Origin: Sphingomonadales bacterium | Lineage (GTDB): Bacteria > Pseudomonadota > Alphaproteobacteria > SMXS01 | DNA: 64,000 nt | Direction of reading: 5' to 3' | Assembly: GCA_022844405.1 (NCBI GenBank) | Contig: JALHLV010000003.1 | Location: 98,846 to 162,845 of the forward strand | The notes under the pieces: model-generated | What the model was told of the DNA's origin: nothing | What the model saw: the letters and a program-made list of their open reading frames with translations, nothing else | Databases searched by the model: none | Shown: positions 50,908-58,991 of the stretch, piece after piece | How positions within the stretch are numbered: the first letter of the stretch is position 1 | Layout: each line of letters opens with the position of its first letter | Position numbers and translations under genes: made by a program

Positions 50908-52083
50908 CTATAGATCGGGCTTGTCCGCCGGATCCGGGTTTTCCTGGCTGTAATAGGCGATCCACCGGTGCAGCCGCTGGTTGCCCAGCTCGTTGCGGCC
51001 GAAGATCACGTCCGGGATCGCGCCCGAGGCCAGGCCCTCCTGCACGCCGTCCACAGTCTTGTAGTCCTCGTCCTTGACCACGTCGTGGAGCATCTTGGCG
51101 CGCATCGCGACCATGGCCTTCTCCTCCTCGGTCTCCGGCGCCTTGGCGGCGAGAAAAACCTGGGTGGTCACCGACCGGTCATGCCGGTCGCCGGGAAAGA
51201 GCTGCGACACCACGCCGCCTTCGCCATGGCGCACCGCGAAGGACACATGCGGAAACAGCGTCCGGATCACCGTCAGCCCGTCGTTCAGCGTGCGCTCGGC
51301 GGCGGGCTTGCCGGTCGCCGGCAGGATGTCGTGATGGGCGAAGCCGATCCGCTGGTGCGGGCCGAACGCGTCATAGGTCAGCACGTTGGACTGCGAGAAC
51401 ACCGCGATGGTCTTCGGATGCAGCGAGGCGATGTGATAGCCGTCCACATAGCCGTCGTGGGCCAGCTTCCAGTTGGCGGTCTCGAGCTGCTGGCTGGCGA
51501 CCACCTCCCATTTGTCCATCTCCAGCTTCTCCAGCTCCCCGCGGAAGCCGCCCAGCCAGGCATCGACGTCGATCGCCGCGCCCGGCGTCAGGCTGACCAG
51601 GATCAGCCCGGCCACCTCGGCGCAGGGGAGTTCGGTGAGCCCCTCGCCGTCCACACCGAAGTCGCCGAATTTCTCCGGGTCGGCCACCTTCACCAGGGCG
51701 CCGTGGTCGTCATAGCTCCAGGCGTGATAGGGGCAGACCATGCGCACGCATTTGCCGGCGCCTTCCTCCATCACCCGCGCGCCCCGATGCCGGCACACGT
51801 TCATGAACGCCCGCACGACGCCGTCGCGGCCGCGGATCATCACCACCGGCACGCCCACCACCTTCATGGCCTTGTAGCGGCCCGGCTCGCGCAGCTCGCC
51901 GGTGAAGGCGAGCAGCAGCGGGAGCCGCCTGAAGATGCGCTCGACCTCCAGCGTCCACTGCGCCGGGTCCAGATAGTAGGACGCCTTCATCCGCATCACG
52001 CCGGGCGCGGAATCGGTGGTGCCGTCCCGTGCGTGGCCGGCGAGGCGGTCGGCGATGTCGTTGTAGTCGTCGAAGCGGTCCAT
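50908..52083 (-). CDS. Rieske oxygenase alpha subunit (fourth)
   Basis: The 391-aa protein has cluster ligands CRHRGA and CPYHAWSY (Ala for the usual Gly) and the catalytic segment NWKLAHDGYVDGYHIASLHP. It is a paralog of the second Rieske protein (6917-8131). ATG 52083 begins MDRFDDYNDIADRLAGH. The quinone oxidoreductase-like gene ends 11 bp upstream, so they form an operon. That neighbour is not a known Rieske reductase. Confidence 0.92.
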   Translation of the reverse strand: MDRFDDYNDIADRLAGHARDGTTDSAPGVMRMKASYYLDPAQWTLEVERIFRRLPLLLAFTGELREPGRYKAMKVVGVPVVMIRGRDGVVRAFMNVCRHRGARVMEEGAGKCVRMVCPYHAWSYDDHGALVKVADPEKFGDFGVDGEGLTELPCAEVAGLILVSLTPGAAIDVDAWLGGFRGELEKLEMDKWEVVASQQLETANWKLAHDGYVDGYHIASLHPKTIAVFSQSNVLTYDAFGPHQRIGFAHHDILPATGKPAAERTLNDGLTVIRTLFPHVSFAVRHGEGGVVSQLFPGDRHDRSVTTQVFLAAKAPETEEEKAMVAMRAKMLHDVVKDEDYKTVDGVQEGLASGAIPDVIFGRNELGNQRLHRWIAYYSQENPDPADKPDL

Positions 52084-52094
52084 GGCCGGCACTG

Positions 52095-53072
52095 CTAGAC
52101 CTTCACCACGACCTTGCCGAGCATCTCGCCCTTGGCCAGCCGGTCGATGGCCTGCGGCACCTGGTCGAAGCCGAACACCCGGTCGACCGGCACGCCGATC
52201 CTGCCCGCTTCGGCGAGCCGGACCAGCTCGGCGTGATGGGCGCGGGTTTCCTCGGTGGTGCGAGCGCCGGCGAAGGCGCCGACGACCGAATAGGACTTCA
52301 GCACCACATGCAGCGGATCGACCTTGGCCCATTCGCCGCTGCCATAGCCGATCAGCACGATGCGGCCATGCTGGGCGACGCATTTGGTGGCCGCCTCGTA
52401 GGCGCTGCCGCCGACCGGATCGTAGACCAGGTTGGCGCCCTTGTTGCCGGTGATCTCGCGCACCGCCTTGTGGATCGGCTGCTCGGCATAGTTCACCACG
52501 TGGTCGGCGCCCAGCTTGCGGCAGAATTCGGCCTTCGCGGCGTTGCTGGCGGTGGCGATCACCGTCGCGCCACAGGCCTTGCCCAGCATGATCGCCGCCG
52601 AGCCCGACGAGCCCGCGCCGCCCAGCACCAGCAGCGTCTCGCCCGCCTGGAGCTGGCCGCGCTGGATCAGGCCCACATAGCCGGTGTGGTAGGACACGTA
52701 GAAGCCGGCGGCTTCCTCGTCGCTGAAATTCTTCGGGATCGTCATGGCCGAGGACGACGAGGCCAGCGTGTAGTCGGCGAAGCCGCCCGCGCCCGCCGCG
52801 AAATTGGTCGAGGTCATCACCTTCTCGCCGACCTTCACATCGGCGTCCGGCCCAACAGCGGTCACCACGCCGACGACCTCCTGCCCGGGCGTCACCGGCG
52901 GCGTCGACACCGCCGGATAGTTGCCGCGGATCATCAGCACGTCGGGCAGGCCCACGCCCGCCGCCGACACCTTCACCTGGATCTGATTGCCCTTCGGCTC
53001 GGGCACCGGCGCGTCGACCAGCCTGAGCACATCGACCGCTTCCCCGAAACTCTCCGCCCGCCACGCCCGCAT
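52095..53072 (-). CDS. NADPH:quinone oxidoreductase-like MDR protein
   Basis: The 325-aa protein is a zinc-independent medium-chain dehydrogenase: a GroES-like N-terminal half, then the Rossmann motif LVLGGAGSSGSAAIMLGKAC and YDPVGGSAYEAATKC. The ending FDQVPQAIDRLAKGEMLGKV is typical of QOR proteins. It reduces quinones or alpha,beta-unsaturated carbonyls with NADPH. Cotranscribed upstream of the fourth Rieske gene, it may act on that enzyme's product. Confidence 0.92.
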   Translation of the reverse strand: MRAWRAESFGEAVDVLRLVDAPVPEPKGNQIQVKVSAAGVGLPDVLMIRGNYPAVSTPPVTPGQEVVGVVTAVGPDADVKVGEKVMTSTNFAAGAGGFADYTLASSSSAMTIPKNFSDEEAAGFYVSYHTGYVGLIQRGQLQAGETLLVLGGAGSSGSAAIMLGKACGATVIATASNAAKAEFCRKLGADHVVNYAEQPIHKAVREITGNKGANLVYDPVGGSAYEAATKCVAQHGRIVLIGYGSGEWAKVDPLHVVLKSYSVVGAFAGARTTEETRAHHAELVRLAEAGRIGVPVDRVFGFDQVPQAIDRLAKGEMLGKVVVKV

Positions 53073-53169
53073 ATATTGCTTCCTTCATAGTTCTTGCCGT
53101 CGCGGACATTGCCCGCCGAGTCGGCGCGCAGGGTATGACGCCGGGAGCGGACGGAGCAAGCAGGGATGG

Positions 53170-53559
53170 CTACCAGGTGATCGTGGTATCGCTGTAGGCG
53201 GCCAGTTTCCGGTCATGCGTGACAAGGCGCATGGGCTCGGCCAGCGCTTGCGCGGCAAGCAACCGGTCGAACGGGTCGCCATGAAGCATGGGCAATTCCT
53301 CCACCGTTGCGGCATGCTCCGCAGATATGCCGAGGATGCTATAACCGGCGTTAGCGAAATGCCGGATCGCCGCCCGGCCCGAGAACGGCGGCGCGCCTCG
53401 TTTGTCAAGGCGACGCTTGATCGATATTTCGAGAACGCTGATCGCGGATACATACAGGCTGTTCGCGGGATCGGTGAGATAGGGGATAACCTCCCGGCCA
53501 ATGCGCCTTGGATCGGTGAGCGCCCAGATCGCCACATGCGTGTCGAGCAGCAGCCTCAC
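53170..53559 (-). CDS. vapC: VapC-type PIN-domain ribonuclease toxin (second)
   Basis: The 129-aa PIN protein has LLLDTHVAIWAL (Asp6), the ISVLEISIKRRLD Glu, HGDPFDRLLAAQA and VTHDRKLAAY. It is the same subfamily as the VapC at 46107-46493. It overlaps the antitoxin gene by 4 bp. The acidic residues of the active site are all present, so it should be an active nuclease. Confidence 0.93.
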   Translation of the reverse strand: MRLLLDTHVAIWALTDPRRIGREVIPYLTDPANSLYVSAISVLEISIKRRLDKRGAPPFSGRAAIRHFANAGYSILGISAEHAATVEELPMLHGDPFDRLLAAQALAEPMRLVTHDRKLAAYSDTTITW

Positions 53560-53822
53560 ACGAGATCGCCTTCCTCGTCATCGAGGAACATCGCGGCGAT
53601 TTCTTCATCGGTCGAGTTGAAGTCCTCAAGCGACAGGGAGGGATATTTGCCGGCAAGCAACCCAAGGCGCTTGCTGGTATCGACCGGCGGGCCGATAGGC
53701 ACCAGTCTCGCCGCCGGCTTGCCGTTGCGTGCGATGATGATCTCGGTCTCCGCGCCGCTCTCGACGGCTTCGACCAGTCGAGACAAGTTCGTTTTCGCAT
53801 CAAGCATATTCACGGTCGCCAC
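53556..53822 (-). CDS. vapB: VapB/Phd-type antitoxin (second)
   Basis: The 88-aa antitoxin begins MATVNMLDAKTNLSRLVEAV, the Phd-type start, and ends in an acidic tail (DEEIAAMFLDDEEGDLV) that should wrap VapC. It overlaps the toxin start by 4 bp. Two TGGCTAA repeats just upstream may be its operator. Confidence 0.93.
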   Translation of the reverse strand: MATVNMLDAKTNLSRLVEAVESGAETEIIIARNGKPAARLVPIGPPVDTSKRLGLLAGKYPSLSLEDFNSTDEEIAAMFLDDEEGDLV

Positions 53823-53833
53823 GCGGGCCTCCT

Positions 53834-53850
53834 TGGCTAACTCTGGCTAA
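53834..53850. promoter_or_regulatory. Candidate operator of the second VapBC
   Basis: TGGCTAA occurs twice at 53834-53840 and 53844-53850, one helical turn (10 bp) apart, 12 nt upstream of the vapB ATG. Confidence 0.5.
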
Positions 53851-53963
53851 TATAGATTGCCGCCTGTCACAACGCAAGGTCGCACCAACCGCCCGCGCCC
53901 CTTCCCAACGGTCACAACCAGCGCCATACTCCGGCGTGGGGGCGCCCCAATCGCGGGTTGCAC

Positions 53964-55073
53964 ATGAAGAACATCGCTGTTTTCTGCGACGGCACCTGGC
54001 AGAGCCTGGGCCAGCCCAATCCCACCAACGTCTCGCGTCTCGCGCGCTGCGTGGCGCCTGAAAGCCCGGCCACCGCGGCCGATCCGGCCATGCCGCAGGT
54101 GGTGTTCTACGACGACGGCGTCGGCGTCGGCCAGGGTGTGCTCGACGACGTGGTCAAGGTCGTCGGCGGCGGCCTTGGCGAGGGCCTCGATGCCAAGATC
54201 GGCCAGGCTTACCAGTTTCTGTGCCTGAACTACGCGCCGGGCGACCGCATCTTCGTCTTCGGCTTCTCGCGCGGCGCCTATACGGCGCGCAGCCTGGCCG
54301 GGCTGCTGCGCAAATGCTGGATATTGCGGCGCGACCGGATCGGCGAACTGGGCAACGCCATCGCCCTCTACCGTAACCGCAAGGTGGGCGTGAACGACCA
54401 GGCCACGCTCGACTTCAAGAAGAGCAACAGCCAGGCCGTGGCCGCCGCCGCCAACGTGGCCAGCGCGGTCGATACCCGCGGCAGGGTGCGCTATGTGGGC
54501 GTCTGGGACACCGTCGGCTCGCTGGGCGTGCCCCAGGTGCTGCCCTTCGCCAACCAGGTGAACGACAAGTACCGCTTCCACGACACCGAGCTGTCCAGTT
54601 TCGTCGAGCGGGCGCGCCACGCCGTGTCGATCGACGAACGCCGCAACACCTTCCAGCCCACCCTGTGGACCAACATGGACAAGCTGAACGCCGAGAGCGG
54701 CGGCGCCAAGCTTCCCCTGGAGCAGCAGCCCTACCAGCAGCACTGGTTTCCCGGCACCCATGGCAGCGTCGGCGGCGGCGACAGCGACAAGGGCCTGTCG
54801 CTCGGCCCGCTGTGCTGGATCGCCGAGGGCGCGGCGCAGGCCGGGCTGGTCTGGGACACGGCCATGCTGACGAGCTACGCCAAGGGCGCCAATCCGGCGG
54901 GCACCTTCGCCAAGCAGGATTCCTCGCTGCGCGACTTCTTCGTCGGCGCCGGCCTTGCCGACCGACCGCCGCCGCCCAGCTTCCGTGACGTCTCGGACTA
55001 TACCCGCGCCCGCTGGCGGGCCGTGAAAACCTACCGGCCCAAGCCGCTCGGCGGCTTCAAGGACCAGTTCTAG
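53964..55073 (+). CDS. DUF2235 (Tle1-like) alpha/beta-hydrolase
   Basis: The 369-aa protein begins KNIAVFCDGTWQ and has the nucleophile elbow GFSRGAYTARSLAGLLRKCW, the DUF2235 hallmark shared with Tle1-type type VI phospholipase effectors. A catalytic serine sits in GFSRG, and the HGSVGGGD segment provides the His/Asp. No VgrG, PAAR or immunity protein is adjacent, so an orphan or housekeeping role (PHA or cyclic-lipid related) is equally possible. It converges with the Fic gene (12 bp). Confidence 0.88.
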   Translation: MKNIAVFCDGTWQSLGQPNPTNVSRLARCVAPESPATAADPAMPQVVFYDDGVGVGQGVLDDVVKVVGGGLGEGLDAKIGQAYQFLCLNYAPGDRIFVFGFSRGAYTARSLAGLLRKCWILRRDRIGELGNAIALYRNRKVGVNDQATLDFKKSNSQAVAAAANVASAVDTRGRVRYVGVWDTVGSLGVPQVLPFANQVNDKYRFHDTELSSFVERARHAVSIDERRNTFQPTLWTNMDKLNAESGGAKLPLEQQPYQQHWFPGTHGSVGGGDSDKGLSLGPLCWIAEGAAQAGLVWDTAMLTSYAKGANPAGTFAKQDSSLRDFFVGAGLADRPPPPSFRDVSDYTRARWRAVKTYRPKPLGGFKDQF

Positions 55074-55085
55074 GAAGGCCGTCCC

Positions 55086-56267
55086 TTAGTCGCTGCGCGC
55101 TTCCGCGCCTGCGGCATCCGATGTGGTGCGGGAAATTTCCGTGATCGCGCTGGCAAGATACATCTTGGGGTACCTATCAGGAAATATTTGTAATATCTCC
55201 AAATCGACAAGTTTATCGAGGGTTTTACTCGCCGCCCGATAGGTAACACCAAGTTTTTCCTGAACATCACGAACCGTCAGCAACGGTTGTTCAAAGAGCA
55301 TGTCAACGACCGTGATTGCATTTGCCGATCTCGCGGTCGTGGCGGTACGTTGCCTGTAGACCTCTTGGAGATTGAGCAGGCGGTCGATTGTCGCGATGGT
55401 CTCCGCGCAACTCTCCGCGACTCTTTCGAAAAAGAAGTTAAGCCACGCGCTCCATTCGCCTTTTGCCGATACATTATACAAGCGGTCGATATAGGCATCT
55501 TTTTGACGCTCAAGAACAGGGCTCATATAGAGCGCGGGCATATCGAGCAGGCCCCCATGAACCGCCATGGCAGTTATGAGCATGCGACCTACGCGCCCGT
55601 TGCCGTCGGCGAAAGGGTGGATTGCCTCGAACTGATAGTGAACCAGTGCAAGATCTATGAGACGCGCAGGCCCATCGATCCCCTGGCGATTGATATACTT
55701 CTCCAATTGATCCATGCAGCGCTGCGTCTCTACCGGAGGCGGCGGAACAAAGCGTGCGGTTTCGATCGTGTAGCCACCAATCCAATTCTGGTCACGCTTG
55801 TATTCGCCCGGCCGCTTTCGTGCGCCACGCGCGGCGGTCAAACCGCTAAGGAGTATTTCGTGCGAGCGTCTGATGATCCGATGCGACAGCGGGAGTTCGC
55901 GCAGCATGCTCAGAGCAGAGTTCAATGCGGTTAGATAGTTGATAACCTCGCGGGTGGAATCGTCATGAGGAGTTTCTACGCCGGCCTCTGCAAGCAAAAG
56001 GCGATCTGTAGTGGTGAAGGTTCCTTCCATGGCCGAGGAAGTTAGGGCCTCACGACGTTGCAACGGACGGATGAGGATGTACGGATTTTGAAGGCGCCGA
56101 CAGGCACCCTTAAGTTCCCCGATCGACTGCATGGCCGTGGCCATTGACAAAGCGATGTCCCCCAACTCGAGCTTGGGGGGCAGAGGGGCGGGCACGAAGG
56201 CCACTTGTCCTTCGATCGTCGGAACCAACTCACCAGGTGAGCTAGCTTGGAATGTCTGACGCTTCAT
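55086..56267 (-). CDS. Fic family AMPylase with N-terminal inhibitory helix and C-terminal wHTH
   Basis: The 393-aa protein has the Fic motif HPFADGNGRVGR (about 216-227), complete for AMP transfer. The autoinhibitory helix motif S-x3-E-G is present as S77SAMEG82, so it is a class II Fic with intramolecular inhibition through Glu81. The C-terminus (about 320-380) is a winged helix: LLTVRDVQEKLGVTYRAASK. The promoter overlaps a 34-bp inverted repeat, suggesting that the HTH represses its own gene. Targets are unknown. Confidence 0.94.
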   Translation of the reverse strand: MKRQTFQASSPGELVPTIEGQVAFVPAPLPPKLELGDIALSMATAMQSIGELKGACRRLQNPYILIRPLQRREALTSSAMEGTFTTTDRLLLAEAGVETPHDDSTREVINYLTALNSALSMLRELPLSHRIIRRSHEILLSGLTAARGARKRPGEYKRDQNWIGGYTIETARFVPPPPVETQRCMDQLEKYINRQGIDGPARLIDLALVHYQFEAIHPFADGNGRVGRMLITAMAVHGGLLDMPALYMSPVLERQKDAYIDRLYNVSAKGEWSAWLNFFFERVAESCAETIATIDRLLNLQEVYRQRTATTARSANAITVVDMLFEQPLLTVRDVQEKLGVTYRAASKTLDKLVDLEILQIFPDRYPKMYLASAITEISRTTSDAAGAEARSD

Positions 56268-56292
56268 GGTCCACCGGTACTAAGTGAGGGAC

Positions 56293-56326
56293 AAGATTAT
56301 ACTCTAGAGCCCTAAAGTACAATCTT
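56293..56326. promoter_or_regulatory. Inverted-repeat operator and promoter of the fic gene
   Basis: AAGATTATACTCTAG and CTAAAGTACAATCTT (13 of 15 paired, 4-nt spacer) form a palindrome. On the minus strand TATAAT (56296-56301) fits the -10 box about 29 bp from the ATG. Confidence 0.65.
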
Positions 56327-56366
56327 CCGGCTATCATTGTACCAATCTCCACTGTCCGTGCGGATG

Positions 56367-56918
56367 TCACAAACCCCACAGGTGTGCCAACGCCCGCAGG
56401 CCATTGTCCAAGAAGACAATCAGCCTGTCGTTCGCCGGCTGGTCGAACTGGCAGACGCGCTTGACCGCCTGCACCGTTTCGGCCCCCAGCGACGCCAAGC
56501 GCGCGTCGACCCGGGCCAGCGCCTTGCGCGCGCCGCTGCGCCGGCGGTCGTCCGTATCGGGCGTGTCCGGCTCGGCGCTTCCCGGCATGTCGCCGCGCGG
56601 CCGCCCGACATCGACGGCGCGCGCGAACGGCCTGCCATAGGCCGCCCAGGCCAACTCCTGGTAGCGCTCGCCCGCGTCGAACCGGCGCCGGTCGATGACG
56701 CCGCGCGCCAGCAGCACGGCGAGCCGCGACCGCGACAGCGCCGGGTCGATGTCGGCGACCACCTTGCCGTTCTCGACCACCAGCACCAAAGCGCCCACTG
56801 CCTCGGCGCGCCGCAATTGGGTCTGGATGGTGCCGTGATCGGCGGTGGGGACGCGCCCCGCCAGCGTCGTCTGGCGCCGTTTCGCGTTCGGGTCGCGGGG
56901 TCGGCCGCGTCTCGCCAT
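56367..56918 (-). CDS. Phage-like protein of unknown function
   Basis: The 183-aa basic protein begins MARRGRPRDPNAKRRQTTLA, a DNA-binding-like tail, and has TIQTQLRRAEAVGALVLVVE. Its central part has LAWAAYGRPFARAVDVGRPR. The family is not recognised with certainty; similar proteins sit in prophages next to HTH proteins and VRR-NUC nucleases, as here. It is transcribed with the next two genes. Confidence 0.65.
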   Translation of the reverse strand: MARRGRPRDPNAKRRQTTLAGRVPTADHGTIQTQLRRAEAVGALVLVVENGKVVADIDPALSRSRLAVLLARGVIDRRRFDAGERYQELAWAAYGRPFARAVDVGRPRGDMPGSAEPDTPDTDDRRRSGARKALARVDARLASLGAETVQAVKRVCQFDQPANDRLIVFLDNGLRALAHLWGL

Positions 56919-56943
56919 GCAGGTCTCCCATGATTGATACGGT

Positions 56944-57351
56944 TCAGGCCGCCAGGCGCCGATAGTCCGCTGCCATGCGGATCACCTCGTCGGCGGTCAC
57001 GCCCCAGTCGTCGCCCACCCGGAACAGGGTCCGCGCCGTGTAGGGACGCGGCACCATGTGCGGCCGGCGGATGGTGGCCTCGGCGCAGACCGGCGCATGG
57101 TGGCGGCGCAGTTCGTCGACCGCCGCCTGCAGCTCAGGCGCGGCCACGCGCGGCACCGGATCGGTCCGCCGCCTGAGGCCGATGGCCAGAAACTCGATGC
57201 CGTATTGCTGGCAGATCAGGCCGGTGACGCGCGGCGTCAGCCCCATGGCACGGCCCGCCTGCCCCTGCGTCCGGCCGGAACCCGCCATCTGCATCAGCCG
57301 GCCGGCCAGGTAGCGGCGGTATTCGGGGCTCATGTTGCGCTTTGCCGTCAT
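56944..57351 (-). CDS. Phage-like HTH protein
   Basis: The 135-aa protein starts MTAKRNMSPEYRRYLAGRLM and has RTQGQAGRAMGLTPRVTGLI, a plausible helix-turn-helix near residues 27-46. The C-terminus has RTLFRVGDDWGVTADEVIRM. It lies 9 bp downstream of the VRR-NUC gene in the same direction. A DNA-packaging or regulatory role in a phage-like unit is possible; no firm family match. Confidence 0.7.
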   Translation of the reverse strand: MTAKRNMSPEYRRYLAGRLMQMAGSGRTQGQAGRAMGLTPRVTGLICQQYGIEFLAIGLRRRTDPVPRVAAPELQAAVDELRRHHAPVCAEATIRRPHMVPRPYTARTLFRVGDDWGVTADEVIRMAADYRRLAA

Positions 57352-57360
57352 CGCCGCGCC

Positions 57361-57738
57361 TCAGGCCATCACGCCCATGCCGCGCAGCATGGCGACCAGC
57401 CCGCCCATGTCGCGCACGACCTTGTGGTTGTGGCCCAGCCGGTGCAGGCCGTCCGACCAGCCGGCCTGCGCCAGCGACAGCCTTCCGCCGCCGGTCTTCA
57501 GTTCGATCCAGCCGGTCAGTCCGCCGGGCGCGGCGACGATCAGGTCGGGCACGCCGCCGCGCATGCCGAGCCGGCGGAACCGCGCGATGGCCGCCTGGCG
57601 CTCGCGCTCGCCGCCCGCCAGCGTCAGCCCGTCGGCCGGATGCAGCCAGGTGAGCCGTTCCTGCCGTTCCAGGAAGGTCAGCAGATCGACCGCCTCGCGG
57701 TGCAGCCGGGTTTCGCGCGTTTCGGGTGTATCGGGCAT
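57361..57738 (-). CDS. VRR-NUC domain nuclease, phage-type
   Basis: The 125-aa protein is a small VRR-NUC-like nuclease: GMRGGVPDLIVAAPGG contains the metal-binding Asp, GWIELKTGGGRLSLAQ the E-x-K, and AGWSDGLHRLGHNHKVVRD a downstream Gln/His helix. Such stand-alone nucleases occur in phages. ATG 57738 follows AAAGGA. It is the first gene of a leftward three-gene unit divergent from a repressor gene. Confidence 0.88.
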   Translation of the reverse strand: MPDTPETRETRLHREAVDLLTFLERQERLTWLHPADGLTLAGGERERQAAIARFRRLGMRGGVPDLIVAAPGGLTGWIELKTGGGRLSLAQAGWSDGLHRLGHNHKVVRDMGGLVAMLRGMGVMA

Positions 57739-57968
57739 AGATGGTCCTTTTGCAAAAAAGGGGGCCGGGGCCGGACCTGGGGAGTGGGCAGGTCCGGCCC
57801 CGGCGGCACGGCGGCGGGGCCCGAAGGCCGGCGCTGCGCGGGTGGACGCGCTGCGCTGCCAAGACGGCCCTAGCCGCGCCGTGCCAGCCCACAATATAAC
57901 TTTCAATTACTTCTCCAATCGTGTAATGGGATTTTTCAACCATTGCCGCAAGTTATGCGGGTGCGCAA
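57739..57968. promoter_or_regulatory. Divergent control region of the phage-like island
   Basis: This 230-bp gap has an AT-rich part (57890-57960). ATTAC (57906-57910) and GTAAT (57923-57927) pair, and ATAACTT (57896-57902) pairs with AAGTTAT (57950-57956). A related ATAAC-TTTAG-GTTAT palindrome is at 58546-58560. These are probable repressor operators. Confidence 0.55.
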
Positions 57969-58247
57969 ATGACCAGGACCGTGCTCGACCAGCTCTCGGG
58001 ATTCGCCGAACGGCTTCGCCTGGTGCGCGAAGCCTGCGGCTATGCCTCGCGCCGCGGCTTCGCCCTGGCCCTCGGCATCGAGGAGGCCGCCTACCGGAAA
58101 TACGAGCGCGGCGAGAGTTATCCGCAGCCCGAAACCTTGGGCCGCATCCGCCAGCTTACCGGCGCCACGGTCGACTATCTGTATTTCGGCGACGAGGCCG
58201 GCCTGCCCGTCCGGCTTTACCGGAATATAATAGAAATAAAGGGTTAG
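57969..58247 (+). CDS. XRE/CI-like repressor
   Basis: The 92-aa protein is a single XRE HTH domain: RLVREACGYASRRGFALALG and EEAAYRKYERGESYPQPETL. It is divergent from the VRR-NUC gene, as in phage immunity regions. A short C-terminal tail (YLYFGDEAGL) is typical of such small repressors. It overlaps the convergent 84-aa gene by 4 bp. Confidence 0.9.
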   Translation: MTRTVLDQLSGFAERLRLVREACGYASRRGFALALGIEEAAYRKYERGESYPQPETLGRIRQLTGATVDYLYFGDEAGLPVRLYRNIIEIKG

Positions 58248-58498
58248 ACCCAGGGGGCGCGCCGCTCGGGCAACAGCAGCCGGCCGCACAGATAATCCAT
58301 CACCGGCTTGTGCATCTCCCACGGAACGTCCGCCAGCGTCCCCTCGCCGGCGAAGCGCGCGGCATCGTCCAGCACGCTGCCCGTATCCAGGTCGTACCAG
58401 GCGGCGACCGCCCGGCCCAGATGACGGATGGCCAGCAGCCGGGACGCGCGCCGCGCCAGGATCGTCTGCTCGATCAAACCGACTCTCCTTTCGAACAA
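58244..58498 (-). CDS. Small protein of unknown function in the phage-like island
   Basis: The 84-aa protein (IEQTILARRASRLLAIRHLG near the N-terminus, WYDLDTGSVLDDAARFAGEG centrally) is not recognised. AGGAGA sits before its start. It lies between the repressor gene and an ATAAC palindrome (58546-58560), which may be its operator. Confidence 0.6.
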   Translation of the reverse strand: MFERRVGLIEQTILARRASRLLAIRHLGRAVAAWYDLDTGSVLDDAARFAGEGTLADVPWEMHKPVMDYLCGRLLLPERRAPWV

Positions 58499-58545
58499 AA
58501 CAGGAACATATCTTATAGGATCATCGGCAAGCTACAGCAACAAGT

Positions 58546-58560
58546 ATAACTTTAGGTTAT
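58546..58560. promoter_or_regulatory. ATAAC-TTTAG-GTTAT palindrome
   Basis: A 5-5-5 inverted repeat in an AT-rich gap (58499-58622), sharing ATAACTT with the repressor-gene control region at 57896; a candidate second operator of the XRE repressor. Confidence 0.5.
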
Positions 58561-58622
58561 TTGTTGTGAAGGGAGGGTAAGGCGGTGTTGCCTCCTCGCG
58601 ATAGCGCCGAGGAGCACACAGG

Positions 58623-58928
58623 ATGGATGATGCCGACGCCACAAGATCCGCCGTCGCCCGGCTGCGCCACGATGCCGGCGGCAGTGACCCCTGGACCGAG
58701 TCCGGCGCGTCCCGCTGCCGCGGCGGCTTCGCGTGGCGCGATGCCCACGGCAATCAGTTCGACATCACGATCAGCCTGATCCGCCCCGCACCGCGCACGC
58801 CCGCCGAACACGAGTCGGCACGCCGACGTGCCGCCTGGCAGACGGTGATGCTGGGGGACGATTCCGCGTGCACCGCCGATCCCGAAGCCTGGCGCTTCGC
58901 GATGGAATGCCGGTCGCGCGGCCGTTGA
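58623..58928 (+). CDS. Small hypothetical protein
   Basis: The 101-aa protein (GGFAWRDAHGNQFDITISLI centrally; TADPEAWRFAMECRSRGR at the end) is unrecognised. GGAG lies 8 nt before its ATG, and its codon use resembles the phage-like genes to its left. It may be the right edge of that island. Confidence 0.55.
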   Translation: MDDADATRSAVARLRHDAGGSDPWTESGASRCRGGFAWRDAHGNQFDITISLIRPAPRTPAEHESARRRAAWQTVMLGDDSACTADPEAWRFAMECRSRGR

Positions 58929-58991
58929 ATGTGTGGTGCCCCGCAATCCGGCATTGTACAGTTTGCCGATTGATGTTGGGGGAGGCCATTC

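Noticed and set aside
53964-55073. DUF2235 protein as a type VI secretion effector with immunity gene
   Set aside because: No VgrG, PAAR, adaptor or immunity-like gene is adjacent; neighbours are VapBC and Fic, so the effector idea is unsupported here.
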